Shown here in pieces: positions 46,952 to 58,436 of a stretch of 64,000 nt of DNA. Location: the NCBI GenBank assembly GCA_020747065.1, contig JAGMVK010000029.1, positions 248,001 to 312,000 on the forward strand, read 5' to 3'. Made by a program: the position numbers and the translations under genes. Position 1 is the first letter of the stretch. Each line of letters starts with the position of its first letter. The stretch comes from Cadophora sp. MPI-SDFR-AT-0126. Taxonomy: Eukaryota; Ascomycota; Leotiomycetes; Helotiales; Ploettnerulaceae. Under the pieces are notes generated by a model. That model was given only the letters and a program-made list of their open reading frames with translations. It had not been told where the DNA came from and did not search any database.

Positions 46952-47941
46952 CTAAACACGAGCAGCGACCTCTCGGTAGGTGATCTTAGTCACTGTCCAC
47001 TCGGGATCGCCCTCGCAGATCTCCTTTGCATATGCAACCCTGAGAAGATCATACTTCTCCAGATCCTCCCAGGTCACCTTCTCCTCAGCCTTCATCTTCA
47101 ACTCATCTTTCACCTTGGCCACAAGACCCGCTTCCAAGACTTCCTCTGCATCCAGAGCAGGTAATGTGTGCCCAAGATCCACATCCCTAGCTCGACACCC
47201 TGCCTCATCTCCCACAATGAAGCTGACCTGAGTTGTCCCAAGACACTTCAGTGCATCCAGGCTATCCGAAAGATCCTCCAAGCCCAGACCGTTGAAGTAT
47301 GATCGCCACTTAAAATGAACAGCAATCGTAGGCATAATTGGCGTCGGGTAACAATTGTCAACTATATCAATCAGCATCTGCCAAAGTCCGAATTCACAAG
47401 CGAAGTCTTTCTCCAACAACAGAACCGTATCCACAGCTGGGGTCGTGAGAATCATGGGCCTAACAATCCAACTCAAATATGTGATGAGAGGTATCTCCAA
47501 CTTCAATGCCTCTTCCCGTGCTTCCCTGCAGACAAAACGCATCACTGGGCTTCTCTTTGTTGACTGATAGTATTCCCAGCCAGCCATGTCTGGCCGATCT
47601 TCTTCGAGACTGCAGACGACGCCGACGACTCGGGGCTGGTACAAAGCGAAGCGCCAGACCATGAATCGTAATTCCAAGGGGAAATTCAGGAAGAGTGTGA
47701 ACTTGTCAAGAAGTGAAATGCTCTCCTTGGACTCTGATGTGGAACGGGATTGCTTGCTGACATTCGAGAGGGCACGTGCCAAAGGGCTGACAACTTCATC
47801 ATCGATATCTGTGCTTGGTATCTTCACGATAGATGGAGCAACGGGACTGTATGATCGCGTCGATGACGGAGTTGTGACCGAAGAGGTAGAATCATCCATG
47901 TCTGCATCGTCAGAAGATGAACGGGTGCTGCTGTCCGACAT
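46952..47941 (-). CDS. 2EXR-domain protein
   Basis: A single-exon gene of 329 residues. The first about 80 residues are a Ser/Asp-rich disordered region. The 2EXR domain follows, starting with FTLFLNFPLELRFMVWRFAL (kept here to 20 residues) and PRVVGV, and includes the SPVMRFVCREAREEAL helix. 2EXR domains are an ascomycete-expanded, F-box-like fold; no biochemical role is established. The C-terminal about 100 residues are helical and acidic. Such genes are numerous in Pezizomycotina and this one has no special neighbour. Confidence 0.88.
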   Translation of the reverse strand: MSDSSTRSSSDDADMDDSTSSVTTPSSTRSYSPVAPSIVKIPSTDIDDEVVSPLARALSNVSKQSRSTSESKESISLLDKFTLFLNFPLELRFMVWRFALYQPRVVGVVCSLEEDRPDMAGWEYYQSTKRSPVMRFVCREAREEALKLEIPLITYLSWIVRPMILTTPAVDTVLLLEKDFACEFGLWQMLIDIVDNCYPTPIMPTIAVHFKWRSYFNGLGLEDLSDSLDALKCLGTTQVSFIVGDEAGCRARDVDLGHTLPALDAEEVLEAGLVAKVKDELKMKAEEKVTWEDLEKYDLLRVAYAKEICEGDPEWTVTKITYREVAARV

Positions 47942-49309
47942 CTTGCTTATGATTAGCCAACGTGAATAGATCGAGTGTTGGAAGTGTCTTCTTGAGCGAT
48001 GGGGTGAGATCGAGAACTCACGTGGAACGAGTATCGGCCTGTGGAATGTTGATGAGTGATCGCTGGTCCCTAAAGCTGACCAAGTCAGAGGTTGATGAAG
48101 GATGGATTGGGAAGCCTGGCAGCAGATGTCGATGATGGTGAGGAGGTAGTAGAGGTTGAGAGGCAGAGATTGAGGCAGAAATAGTAGCTGCTGAGTACGG
48201 AATTGAGGTTGTGGAGAGGAGAAGTCTCGCGTTCGATGCAGCAGCTGCTACTCGATGCGCTCGGGACTGGGGAGTAGGATAGAAGAGGTGATGAAGCTGA
48301 TGAGAGTTAAAGTTGTTTGATGAAAGAGATTCTACTGCAGAGTCTCAAAGCTTATATGCTTGTTATTGTTTCTTTTAAAGGAGGACCTTTCGAAAAGGTG
48401 GTTGACTGCCTGATGAAATAGTGCGTCTCAACTTAAGTCGAGTTGAGTCAACTCAATCCGCCGATGACGTTAATGATTCACTGTATCGACTCCAAAAGTG
48501 CCTGATCAGGATACAAAATGGCCTCCCTACCACCCATGCACAGTTGACCCGGTAGCAAACTACATCAGGCTGACATTTCCATTTCACGACGAAGCTGGCC
48601 GGCTTCGAATGATCCGACGACAGGATGGGTACGCCAAAATGAATCAGGCAAAAGTAAAGACAAGCGACGCACATACATAGAAAAGATAGACAAGAAGAGT
48701 TCCATTATTTCTACGATGGCATTTTTGTTTGCTGTGTTTTGCGAAAATACAACTTGATGCAGACTACACAAAGAATCGACGACGGTTGTTGTTGGTAACC
48801 CCTTTTTTGTCACCAGCTAAGCGAGAACAAACGGACTCAATGACAGTGAACCCGCATAAGCGGCAACAACACCATGTAATGACAAAGGAATGTATTATCT
48901 ATCGACCTGGGCGGTCGACAGGGAACACGAGATTAGGTAATACTTTTGGAATGAAACGAACATTCCTAGAATAGAAGTTGAAGAGTTTCAAACTGCGTTT
49001 ATAGAAGATGAGGCTTTCGGAGCGAGCAGAATTACCAGTATATTGCTCAGTACAAACGTGATCATTCGGCACTGTGACTTGTACGTATGGTCGGAAATGT
49101 CACATGGACCATGAAATTGAGATGACACGAACAGCGGAAGATGACAGAAAGTTTGATCATTATTACATGCGAACTGCGTTGATTTCCTAGCGCCCACCGC
49201 GTGACTGGTATCAATCCTACCTCCCGATCCGATGCACTCATAGTGCACTTCCCCGACGGATTGCTTACAATTTGCCCCTGCCGGAACATACCACGTTCTG
49301 AAAAGCTGC
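47942..49309. other. 1.4-kb intergenic region
   Basis: No gene. Short ORFs at 48453-49248 on both strands are overlapping shadows. The first 400 bp are the promoter side of the 2EXR gene. Confidence 0.4.
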
Positions 49310-50971
49310 TTAAGGCTTCCACCTGAATCCAGGATGTCTCCAATCCAAATCCTGAATCTGCTTCAGAGTCAAGCCATCCAGAGCGCTGTCCGTATCCTTC
49401 TTCGCCCTCTTCTTATTATCGGCCCACATCCAAAACAACAGACTAATCGAACAAAGCAAGATCGTACTCGAAGTCGCAAGATTCAATCCATTCCCAATGT
49501 GATAATTAGGCCCGTCAAACGGCAGGAAACTCCAGGTCGAGATCAAACCACCAATATTTCCGAACATGACGTTCGTCGCGATGGCAGACGAGCGTGCCGT
49601 GTCAGATACGACGTTTGCGGCGACCTGGGCGTTGCAGAGTGCGCCGAATGAGTATGCACCAGACGCGATGATAAATGTTGCGCCGTAGCGGGTTTGCCCG
49701 TCTTTAGAGGCCAGGAACATGATGTACCCGATCATCATTAGCGGCGAGGAGATGATGAAGAAAATGTTGCGTTTGTCGAAGCGCCAAGACAGGAAGGGGA
49801 AGAGGAGGGTGAAAAATGCGCCGACGATATAAGGTGGTACGGTGTGCAATTGCAGCGACACGAGGCTGTTCTTTGGGTAGATAGTCTTGACGATGGTAGG
49901 AGCGAAGAAAGCAAGGCCCTGAACGGTAATGTTATCGAGCAAGAAAATGAACGAGGTGGCGATTGTGACAGGCGAGAAGATACCACGCAGCATCTTGGAT
50001 TTATCCATCTTGTCGAGAACCTCTGTCGTTCCGACACGCTCAGACTTGACACGTGCGATAGCGAGATCCTTCTCTTCCTGCGTGAGCCACTTAGCGGTGG
50101 CTGGGCGATCAGTGAGGGTGAAGAATGAAATCACGGAAAGACCGCAGGTGATTATGCCTTCGATGGCAAAGATCATGCGCCACGAGTGCAGGCTTCCGAA
50201 GTTGTCCATTCTGAGAATTCCCGAGGCAAGAAGTCCACCAAAGGCACCAGCAATCGGGGCCATGACGATATATAGCGAGAGACGGAAAGCAAGTTCGCTG
50301 CGTCTGTACCATCTGGAGAGATAGTATGCAATACCGGGCATCATGCCGGCCTCAAAAATACCGAGGAGGAATCGAACGGCGCAGATTTGGTTGAAGTTGT
50401 GGACGAAAGCGGTACAAATTGAACAGATACCAAACATCAAGGAGATGATTGGAATAAACCACCCGGGACCGATCAATTTACAGGCCGCATTTGACGGAAT
50501 CTCAAAGATAATATATGAGATGTAGAAGACAGACAGGACGGCATTGTAATCGTATTTCACGAGACCGAGCTCTTTCTCGAGACCTGCCAGTTTGGCGTTA
50601 CCTGGACATGTGAGTGATGGTTCTAGCCGAGTAGATGATTAGACATACCGATATTGGCACGATCAATGAAGCAGAAGAGGTAGAGCAGTGCTACTGTCGG
50701 AACGATGTACAAATCGATCTTCATGCGAAGCCTAGCTTCAGCCTTGGGATCGAATGTGACTAGAGACACTCCATGCCTTCACTTCGTTAGCGATGCCCGC
50801 ACATGCCGAATCGTGGGTTACCTGTCCGTACCTGTCTGTTGCGACATGGCCTCTCTCCGCAGCGGTATGCGCGCTCTCATCATGATGAACCACCTCAGAT
50901 TTTCCATCAACTGGGCTATCCGAGATAGGAGTATGATCAATCCCCTTCTCGTAATCTGTTTCGAGCGCCAT
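49310..50971 (-). CDS. Dal5-type MFS transporter (anion:cation symporter family)
   Basis: Exons 50803..50971, 50649..50759 and 49310..50601 give 523 residues. The first intron is modelled as 43 nt with a GTGCGG donor because the better-looking upstream GTAACC donor breaks the frame; this junction is the weak point. The second intron is 47 nt. The protein has a hydrophilic N-terminus, then KIDLYIVPTVALLYLFCFID (helix 1), RANIGNAKLAGLE, and twelve helices. A late QAAANV-type helix reads CNAQVAANVVSDTARS, and the C-terminal DLDWRHPGFRWKP is typical of this family. Substrates of relatives are allantoate, nicotinate, pantothenate or biotin; this one cannot be named. Confidence 0.9.
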
Positions 50972-53173
50972 GTTGGTGATGTTGCTGGCGATGCGCAACC
51001 GTAACAAACGGAAATAAAAATATTATCGAGCAAGCCTTCTTCTCGTGGTGAAAAGAAGAGAATGAGCTGCAGCCAAGAGAAATGGCGGGCGACCTTCTTC
51101 TTGTAGGTAGCTGTGCAGCACCTGCTGTCGAGATAAGGTTGCTGAGTACTGTAGTGTGAGGACAAGCTGGGTGTAGCGTACCACTGAATGGGCTGTCACA
51201 CAAGAACGGTATACGACAGATGTAGATATCCGTACAAACAATCTATCCCAAAAACCCAAAGCAGAGGAGGAGACAGGCCTATATATCATATCCTCTCCGG
51301 TCCCGAAATTCGTTTCCGTCTTGTATTAGCTTTTTCAATGCGGGGACCAGACCTATCCAGCACCACTTCAGCTCTAGGTCTTTCACGGAGTCGCGGGGGC
51401 GGGGAAAACATTCAGCGACTCAGTGTAAGAATTATACAGGGATGAAGTGGACTTGCAGGACAACCTCCCCTGCCCATCCAATCACCAGCATATTAAAGGC
51501 AATGAACAAGTGGAAGCGAACGACGGCACCTCTTGGCTGCGACCGCTTCAAGTCATGGCCCGAAGAATGTGACAGCTGCCATTGGGCGACAATACACTAA
51601 GAGAGCGTCGACCACGACTCCCAGTGCTAGACCACGTTCTGGGGGTCTGGCTGGGGGGCACTTGGCGCGCCTGATGGTGTGTGGAGATTTCGGAGCCGAC
51701 GACGACGCTTGTCTGGTCTGGCGTTCTTTGGTTTGGCTGGATGAGAACGCCTTCCTTTATATGTTTGTGGACTTGTGGCTTGGTGAGAATGCGGGGGATG
51801 GGGTACGGGAGCGCAAGACGGCTCTTTGAGGCTTGCAAGGTGCATGACAAGATCATGGTATTGGAGGGCCTGGGGGACGGAAGTGATGGTCGGCTGTTGC
51901 GAATCTTTGCTGGGCGATGCTGGCAGTCAAGAATGGCAGTTTTGCTTATTGGAATCGCGCCCTCCTGAATCCTTGACCGTCCCAGAATCTCGGGAACGAT
52001 AAACTAGAGGATGGGCAGTGCTTTCTTGGGACGTGCTAGAGGTTTGGCAGGTGAGATTTGAGGTTCGAGGTTCGTGATCTCGGATGCTGCACCACTGAAG
52101 ATATCGGATGAGGTACTTATGTCGGAAACGGGCATCTCAGATAAGATTATCATCACGAGCTTGCTATCGTCCCGTTTGCTTACTTCGCAGGGAGATTGTT
52201 GGTTGTCAGGAACAGGGGAGGGGCGCAGCATCCGCGTGAGTTTGTGGGGATCCCCAGATGTGTTGTGGAGATGTGGAGTGGAACTTGGACAACCTGACAT
52301 CCTTCTGACCACCAGGATTGGCCGAGATTTCGCTGTACTCAAGGAATAGAAGTTTAGATACTTCTCAACTTTGAATTTGCATCTATGATCCCAAAAGATC
52401 TATAAGTCACTAGTTGTAGGCTTTGAAAGGTTCAAGAGATCATCAACTACTGCTAGTACTACTGATTCTACGTGATCTAGATGCGGCTCGGATGCACCTC
52501 GAAGCACGGCCCAGGCGAAGTCTATGTTAGATCGGAACGAGTCATGTATGCTCCGGACCTGAAGCATTGGTTCGAACGGGACTGGACCACCCGTGAACCC
52601 GAAGATATACTGAGGATACTCAGAACGAGGAAGTGTTGAAACATTTGTGCCCCATCAAAACGCAAAAAGAAACAATGATTATTGACGAAAGACTTCCGCT
52701 ATCCAACTCTCTGACTACTGAATACAAACCGAATCACAAGAATTAACACTCATCAGGATCCAAAATCCTCTGCCAAAGTTACTCGGTTCTCGGAGAAGGA
52801 TTAAATCCTACAAGCGCGTCAGAAATGGGATATTGACTCCCAGGTACTGCCAACACCCTTGTACTCTTCTTGTAGCAAACTGTATGAAACTGAGACCCGG
52901 AGTTATGCGGGCCTTGCATTCTATCGCGCATCGCGCCCCAGGTGAGAAGAACCCAGGTCTTCCATTTCAACCTGGCCAATTCATACCAAAATCGCCCGAG
53001 GCATCCCTGACCCAAAGATTCGTGCAAAGGTTATCGACATTTCTGCATGCTGCTAGCAACTTTCCCTTCTCTTTCTTCTTACTTTTCTCGTCTACCACCC
53101 CGTGATGCTTCTCACGCAGTTCCAATCTGCCATGTCAAAGATGAGGAATGGCTTCGGCAAGATGCACGACTTG
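50972..53173. other. 2.2-kb gene-free region
   Basis: It begins with the MFS promoter. The rest holds short ORFs on both strands with no family resemblance. No transposon ends or repeats were recognised. Confidence 0.4.
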
Positions 53174-54424
53174 TCATCTGTAATGCCTCTTGGAACCCTC
53201 GCCACCTCCATCTCCAAATGTAAAGTCCATGTGCCACGAAGAGGCCGATGAGATCGGCTTGAGGTAACCGCAGTGCTGCCGCTGGATCGTCGTCACATTC
53301 TCGTTATCTTTATCCATAAAATTCATGAAAGGGTCTCCAACGGCAAAATGTATTCCCGAACTGCTATACCATATGGCCCCGAGGACAGGAGCACCCGAAT
53401 GGTTACCGAGATGCAGCGTGAACCTATGATTGTGATCCAATCTCGTGTATTCCCCAACATCATGGTAGTAATACACCGGCTTCTCGAGATCAGACGTCTC
53501 GCAGAGATAGTGGTGTGTCATGGCATTATCTGTATGCATTTTTGAGTCGACATACTGAGTGTAGTGCTTGCGATTCACTTCACCCGGAGTCTTGTGTCTG
53601 ATTTGTCCCGAGACGAAAGAATGGGGCCCTTGATACCTAGTCCCTGGATGGCGCCTTTTGCCTTTCGAAGACTTCCGTTCTGGAGGAGGCGAACGTGGTA
53701 CAGCGACCGTCCCGTTGGGTGTGACCACTGTGCGAACTCCGCTACAGTCATCGGGCGCTATATTGTCGGCTGGGTCAAGAAATGGGTTTTCTACTGGGCC
53801 GTCTTTGTTGTCGATGCCCCCATCAGTCCGAGACCCGAGTGATTGGCGATGTTGGTGAGAGCTGATGTAACTAGCTTCTGGGAACTGGGCCTTGCGTCTA
53901 GCATCTCGCTCGTTTCGTATGACTTCGAGGTCCCAAGGTTTTGGTCCCGAAGCTTCCTGTGCCTCTAATCCCCATGTTTCCGGAATGATGATCGTTGGGC
54001 GTTCCGGGGCTGCAGACCGCATTAGCTGACGCTGTTCGTCCACCTGCTCGATCCTGCTAGTGGTCATTGGGAAGCCTGGATAGAGTTCAAACTTCGAGTA
54101 CTTCCCCCCTGATAGGAAATAGTCCTTGTCGTTGACAGTAAATAATGTGAATGTAAAAGAAACGTAGTTGCTGGACTTATAAGCTGCTAGGTTGAAGATG
54201 TGACCATAAAGAGGGTTTGAACCACGGTCAACCACCTGCCGGGAATGAAAGATTTCACCTTGCGAAAGACTTGGGCAACGAGAAGAGGGACATGATCCAG
54301 CAGCCTTGGCTGTGACCTGTCTTCCGAGGGCAAGTACGATCAACAGACTGAGGATCCTCAAGACTTGCTTGGGCTCAATCGAATTTTGGTGTTGCACGAC
54401 ATGAGAACAAATGCTGCTTGACAA
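53174..54424 (-). CDS. Putative secreted or membrane-anchored protein, unknown family (5' end unresolved)
   Basis: An open frame of about 416 codons. Its beginning has a hydrophobic stretch (VLRILSLLIVLALG) that looks like a signal sequence, followed by a Cys pair (SCPSSRC). The centre is a low-complexity Pro/Lys/Arg/Gly-rich linker. The C-terminal about 130 residues are a compact aromatic/His-rich domain (YYYHDVGEYTRL, HNHRFTLHLGNHSG, FAVGDPFMNF). The frame has no ATG before residue about 118; it opens at TTG. A small upstream exon carrying the ATG and ending in phase with the hydrophobic stretch is likely but was not found. The family is unknown. Confidence 0.55.
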   Translation of the reverse strand: MSSSICSHVVQHQNSIEPKQVLRILSLLIVLALGRQVTAKAAGSCPSSRCPSLSQGEIFHSRQVVDRGSNPLYGHIFNLAAYKSSNYVSFTFTLFTVNDKDYFLSGGKYSKFELYPGFPMTTSRIEQVDEQRQLMRSAAPERPTIIIPETWGLEAQEASGPKPWDLEVIRNERDARRKAQFPEASYISSHQHRQSLGSRTDGGIDNKDGPVENPFLDPADNIAPDDCSGVRTVVTPNGTVAVPRSPPPERKSSKGKRRHPGTRYQGPHSFVSGQIRHKTPGEVNRKHYTQYVDSKMHTDNAMTHHYLCETSDLEKPVYYYHDVGEYTRLDHNHRFTLHLGNHSGAPVLGAIWYSSSGIHFAVGDPFMNFMDKDNENVTTIQRQHCGYLKPISSASSWHMDFTFGDGGGEGSKRHYR

Positions 54425-54607
54425 TAACGACTTTGGTCATTCGATATGTGCGATCCAGGCCAGCGCCTAATACGCTATGTTATACAAGTATCCAACCGGC
54501 ACTATGGACTGTACTCCCCGCTAAAATGCATGTCAAAACACCCCCATATATGACCCGGCTTCTCTCAAATAATTTACTCTACAGCGTTGAATCACTGAGC
54601 GCTGCAG

Positions 54608-57160
54608 TCACTTTCTTAGCATGTACGACAAGTCGGGCAATCCCTTCACGACACTTTGCACGATTCGATCCTGTTCCAGCTCATCGCGGGACTTCTGGTC
54701 CCCTCGAGTAGAATGCCGAATTGGAGCATTAAACTTGACACTTTTCGGGCCTATCGTCCTTTGGGTGGGCTTTGGTACAGGCTTTGGTACGGGAGCAGGT
54801 GCGGGAGCAGGTGCGGTCTCGAAGAACGAAAAGTCCGCTGATGCCCATGGATCTGGCGTCGACGCAGCTACAGAAGTTTGGAAGCTATCAACTGGAGGGG
54901 GAAAGGGATCCACACCAGACGTGATCGGAAGACTGTTTGGGGCAGAGGCTGGCTGTTGTGGAGCTAGAAACTCATCAACACTGGCTGTCGACTGGTGAGT
55001 TGTCTCCCGATGACCGTTGGTCCACCCACTCGACATCTCTCTTTTCGAGGGATCAGTAGCCACTCCTCCAAAGCTCTGAGATTTCTTGTGGCGCAGCCCT
55101 TTTGATGATGGAAGAACAGGCAGAGTAGGGGTAGCTGGTGTCGACACCATTTCGCCCCAGTCATCATCGTCGTTCACAGCATTAGACATTGAAAGGCTCG
55201 GAGGAACACTCTTCTGAGCAAACGGAACTGGTGGCTCAGTGGCAAGAGCAGCCGGAAGTGTAGGGCTCTGTGAGGCAGCGTTTTGACTTGTGGGAAAAGT
55301 TGTTGTGTGAGATCTGTTATAAGACAATAACTCTCGGGGAGGTGGCGCTAGATCAGGATGCGATGCCGAAGTTCTCTTTTGGGATGATAGTGAGCTGTCA
55401 TTTGACTTCTGCGCAACCCCCGAGGCCGAGTTCCATCCAAAATTTGCGACTGGTGCGACTGGGCTGTTCTTGATGTCCGAAGAGACGGGCACAGTCGCAG
55501 CCTTAACTGAGCTCTTCCTTCGTGGTTTGCTAGAAGGGGACCTTGTCTTAGACGTTGAGCGGTCTCGGACCAACCCTTTTGGCCATTCCCGGGGGACTTC
55601 TGGAACTGCTTCTATGGCGGTATTCGAGTTGGTCATTTTCTTACCATGCTTTACAAAGACATCTGAAAGAGGGACTGTTGGTGCTCTCGGGTCATTCCAT
55701 CCAAAGACGGTACTCCCTTTGCTACCGCCTCCCAGAACCACACGACCACTGATGCGGTCCTCTTCAATCCACCTAGAAACGATCTTCAGAGTATCGTCCC
55801 GGATTGTAGATGGTTTCCAGCCGACACGGACATAATTTTCATCATTGCCGCTATTGTGTTTTCGCATGGTCCCATATCTCGATATCCTGTACCAAGTCTT
55901 CCTCTGCTCGGTAGAAGAAAAGGAATCAAAAGGAATTGAATCAGGTATGAAGATGGTCTCCGACGTTGGATCCGGAGTATCACTAGGATACAATCCATCC
56001 AGTTTCGAGAGGTCGAACTTGAATTCGACAACTCCATAGTCTTTCGTCAAAGCATCCTCCAAAGATGGAGTACGTTGGTGCTGTGACGTCTTATTAATGG
56101 GACTTTGGCTCAAGGTTTGGTCCGGAGCTCGAGCATCTTCCGCTTCGGATCGCTCATCGTCTGATTGTCCTTCTTCGAAGTCCCCAAAATCGTCGTCTTC
56201 CACTTCAGAATCCTCCTGGAGAGCTGTACCTTGGGCACTATTTGTTCGGGTTGTGATTGGCTCAACAACCTCTTTTTTTGCGAGTGTGTCAAAATGCTGA
56301 ACTAGTTCCTGGACCTTTGTTGACACTTTCCTTGCAACTTCAGGACGATTCGACTTTGGCTCTTCGTCAAATGACGTCCTTGGTGACTCTTGCGGGAGCT
56401 CATCATGGTGGCTGCGCTCTGAAGGGGACGAAGATGGTCTCGATACTGGGTCGCTATCTTGACTTTCTGGGCCAGGTTTTGCCTCTGATATCTTCGTCGC
56501 ATTATCCTTCGGTCTCAGATCACGACCTTTTGCGTCGCTTGGAATATCGGTTCCAACTGTGGCTGTTTCTTCGGTCTCAGACCTCAAGTCAGGCACTAAC
56601 GATTCGTTTGAAGGCTGTAAAATCTGCGGCTCTGGACTGCCAGCCATCTCGTCTTCCAACATGATGGCCTTGTGAACTGTGTCCTCTCCCAATTCTTCCG
56701 CGACTTGCTTGGGCTCCTCTTTTGCCTCTGCCTCTTCAATCTCCAGTGCCCAAGGGTCCGGTGATGGCTGTCGCATAAGCTCCGCAGCTCTGGGGAATGG
56801 ACTTGGGGCCAGAATTGACGGCCTCTCATTGTCCATAGCAGGATGAGCATTCCAATCTGTAGACAACCCCTGAGCATGTCCATCTGCCACATCCCCAATA
56901 TCCGCAGAATGTTCCCCCCAGCCATGGCTTGTTCCGTCCAGACCCAAAGTCTGCCTTGAATCTTCCGGAAGAGTCGCCCAGTCCCCAAACCCATCATCGT
57001 CATTATCATCACCACCCCATGGCGAAGTTATCGTCTTGTCGAGTCCCAACTTCGGCGCTCGGACGGGTGTTGTAGGTCGAGGAGCAGCTGCCTTTGTTTT
57101 AACGGAATCCGGTAATTGTACTTCGTCTGCCCATGGTGAAGAGCCCCAGGGATCGTCCAT
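54608..57160 (-). CDS. Large disordered acidic protein with adaptor-ear motifs (possible clathrin-AP-1 accessory, Laa2/aftiphilin-like)
   Basis: A single-exon gene of 850 residues from the ATG at 57160. It starts MDDPWGSSPWADE, then has long disordered Asp/Glu/Ser/Pro regions. Motifs of the form acidic-FGD-aromatic appear twice (DDGFGDW near residue 55, DDDFGDFEEG in the middle); this type binds gamma-adaptin ear domains and marks aftiphilin and yeast Laa2. One ordered block is seen in the middle (FKFDLSKLDGLYPSDTP through RKTWYRISRYGTMRKHNSG, VGWKPSTIRDDTLKIVSRW). A PAPAPAPVPKPVPKP run lies near the end, followed by a basic conserved tail. The gene is divergent from CFD1 with 299 bp between starts. 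The function is inferred from motifs only. Confidence 0.8.
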   Translation of the reverse strand: MDDPWGSSPWADEVQLPDSVKTKAAAPRPTTPVRAPKLGLDKTITSPWGGDDNDDDGFGDWATLPEDSRQTLGLDGTSHGWGEHSADIGDVADGHAQGLSTDWNAHPAMDNERPSILAPSPFPRAAELMRQPSPDPWALEIEEAEAKEEPKQVAEELGEDTVHKAIMLEDEMAGSPEPQILQPSNESLVPDLRSETEETATVGTDIPSDAKGRDLRPKDNATKISEAKPGPESQDSDPVSRPSSSPSERSHHDELPQESPRTSFDEEPKSNRPEVARKVSTKVQELVQHFDTLAKKEVVEPITTRTNSAQGTALQEDSEVEDDDFGDFEEGQSDDERSEAEDARAPDQTLSQSPINKTSQHQRTPSLEDALTKDYGVVEFKFDLSKLDGLYPSDTPDPTSETIFIPDSIPFDSFSSTEQRKTWYRISRYGTMRKHNSGNDENYVRVGWKPSTIRDDTLKIVSRWIEEDRISGRVVLGGGSKGSTVFGWNDPRAPTVPLSDVFVKHGKKMTNSNTAIEAVPEVPREWPKGLVRDRSTSKTRSPSSKPRRKSSVKAATVPVSSDIKNSPVAPVANFGWNSASGVAQKSNDSSLSSQKRTSASHPDLAPPPRELLSYNRSHTTTFPTSQNAASQSPTLPAALATEPPVPFAQKSVPPSLSMSNAVNDDDDWGEMVSTPATPTLPVLPSSKGLRHKKSQSFGGVATDPSKREMSSGWTNGHRETTHQSTASVDEFLAPQQPASAPNSLPITSGVDPFPPPVDSFQTSVAASTPDPWASADFSFFETAPAPAPAPVPKPVPKPTQRTIGPKSVKFNAPIRHSTRGDQKSRDELEQDRIVQSVVKGLPDLSYMLRK

Positions 57161-57459
57161 AGCTGTAGGAACGAGCAAAAGCTCTCATATTGATGTGTAC
57201 CGCAAGAAAGAATAGAGCGTCGCCATGTTCGCCGACGATTGACGCCAATGTGTTTGGGTGATGTTCAACCAGGTTGCTGAGATGCAGGGGGGCCGGAACG
57301 GGGTTTCGTTTGACCGACGATGCTGCGGAACAATTTCCATGTTTTTCTTTGGTTTGGATTGATAATCGATAAGAAACAATAGACTGCGACATCGCAATGC
57401 TTTTGCAATGAAACAACTACACCATAATCCAGATTGAAAGGCTCCGAAACACTGACAGT
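57161..57459. promoter_or_regulatory. Divergent promoter region, adaptor-like gene and CFD1
   Basis: 299 bp between two start codons. No TATA box is obvious, as expected for constitutive genes. Confidence 0.4.
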
Positions 57460-58436
57460 ATGTCTCTTAGCAAGGTCAAGCATATTGTTCTGGTAGGATA
57501 TGCCGTCTTCATAGCTGAATTGTGCTAATTTTGAAGGTCCTCTCGGGAAAAGGTGGCGTAGGAAAGTCTTCAATCACGACTCAACTTGCCCTCTCGCTCT
57601 CCCTCGCCGGCCATTCTGTCGGTATTCTCGACATAGATCTCACTGGTCCCTCGATCCCGCGTCTCTTCGGTATCGAATCCGCCAAAGTCACTCAAGCACC
57701 AGGAGGATGGATACCAGTTCCCGTACACTCCGCCAACCCCGCAGCAGGCATCGGGTCACTCTCTTGCATGAGCTTGGGCTTCCTGCTTCGAGAAAGAGGA
57801 GATGCAGTAGTCTGGAGAGGGCCAAAGAAAACAGCCATGGTTCGACAATTCCTGTCAGATGTACTTTGGGGCGAAATTGACTATCTTCTAATTGATACCC
57901 CACCTGGAACTTCGGACGAACACATCTCACTCGCGGAAACACTTCTGAAGAATGCACTTCCCGGACAAGTTGCAGGAGCAGTCGTTGTAACAACACCGCA
58001 GGCTGTGGCTACTGCAGATGTCAAGAAGGAATTGAACTTTTGCACAAAAACTGGAATAAATGTCATTGGGGTTGTGGAGAACATGAGTGGGTTCGTTTGT
58101 CCGAATTGCTCGGAATGCACAAACGTCTTCAGCTCTGGAGGTGGGAAAGTTATGGCACAAGAATTCGGAGTCAGATTTTTAGCAAGCGTGCCTATCGATC
58201 CTCAATTTGTCATGTTGGTCGAGACTGGACGAAAACCGTCATATCCTGTGGGCACTGAAGTCAACGGCCAGGATATTGGTAGCAGTAACAACGGATGTGA
58301 CACATCATATGTCAAGGAACCTGGAATGTTGGTCGAGAAGTACAAAGACTGCTCATTATGTCCAATTTTTGAGGCTGTCGCAAGAGATGTTACAGCAGCC
58401 GTGGAGCAGAGAGCCAAGGAAAGTGCTTCTACCTGA
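57460..58436 (+). CDS. CFD1: Cytosolic Fe-S cluster assembly scaffold CFD1/NUBP2
   Basis: It is a P-loop NTPase that forms a scaffold complex with NBP35 for cytosolic and nuclear iron-sulfur proteins. A 33-nt first exon (57460..57492) and a long second exon (57537..58436) with a 44-nt intron give 310 residues. The deviant Walker [10 protein letters not shown], is at residues 15-23 directly after the splice. Also present are [14 protein letters not shown], the switch motif [13 protein letters not shown], the FVCPNCSEC cluster-binding cysteines, and a C-terminal CSLC pair. There is no N-terminal ferredoxin-like Cys extension, which separates it from NBP35. The function is firm. Confidence 0.95.

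Noticed and set aside
50760..50823. GTAACC donor for the first intron of the Dal5-type gene
   Set aside because: Good-looking donor, but it shifts the frame and leads to a stop; the GTGCGG donor keeps frame.
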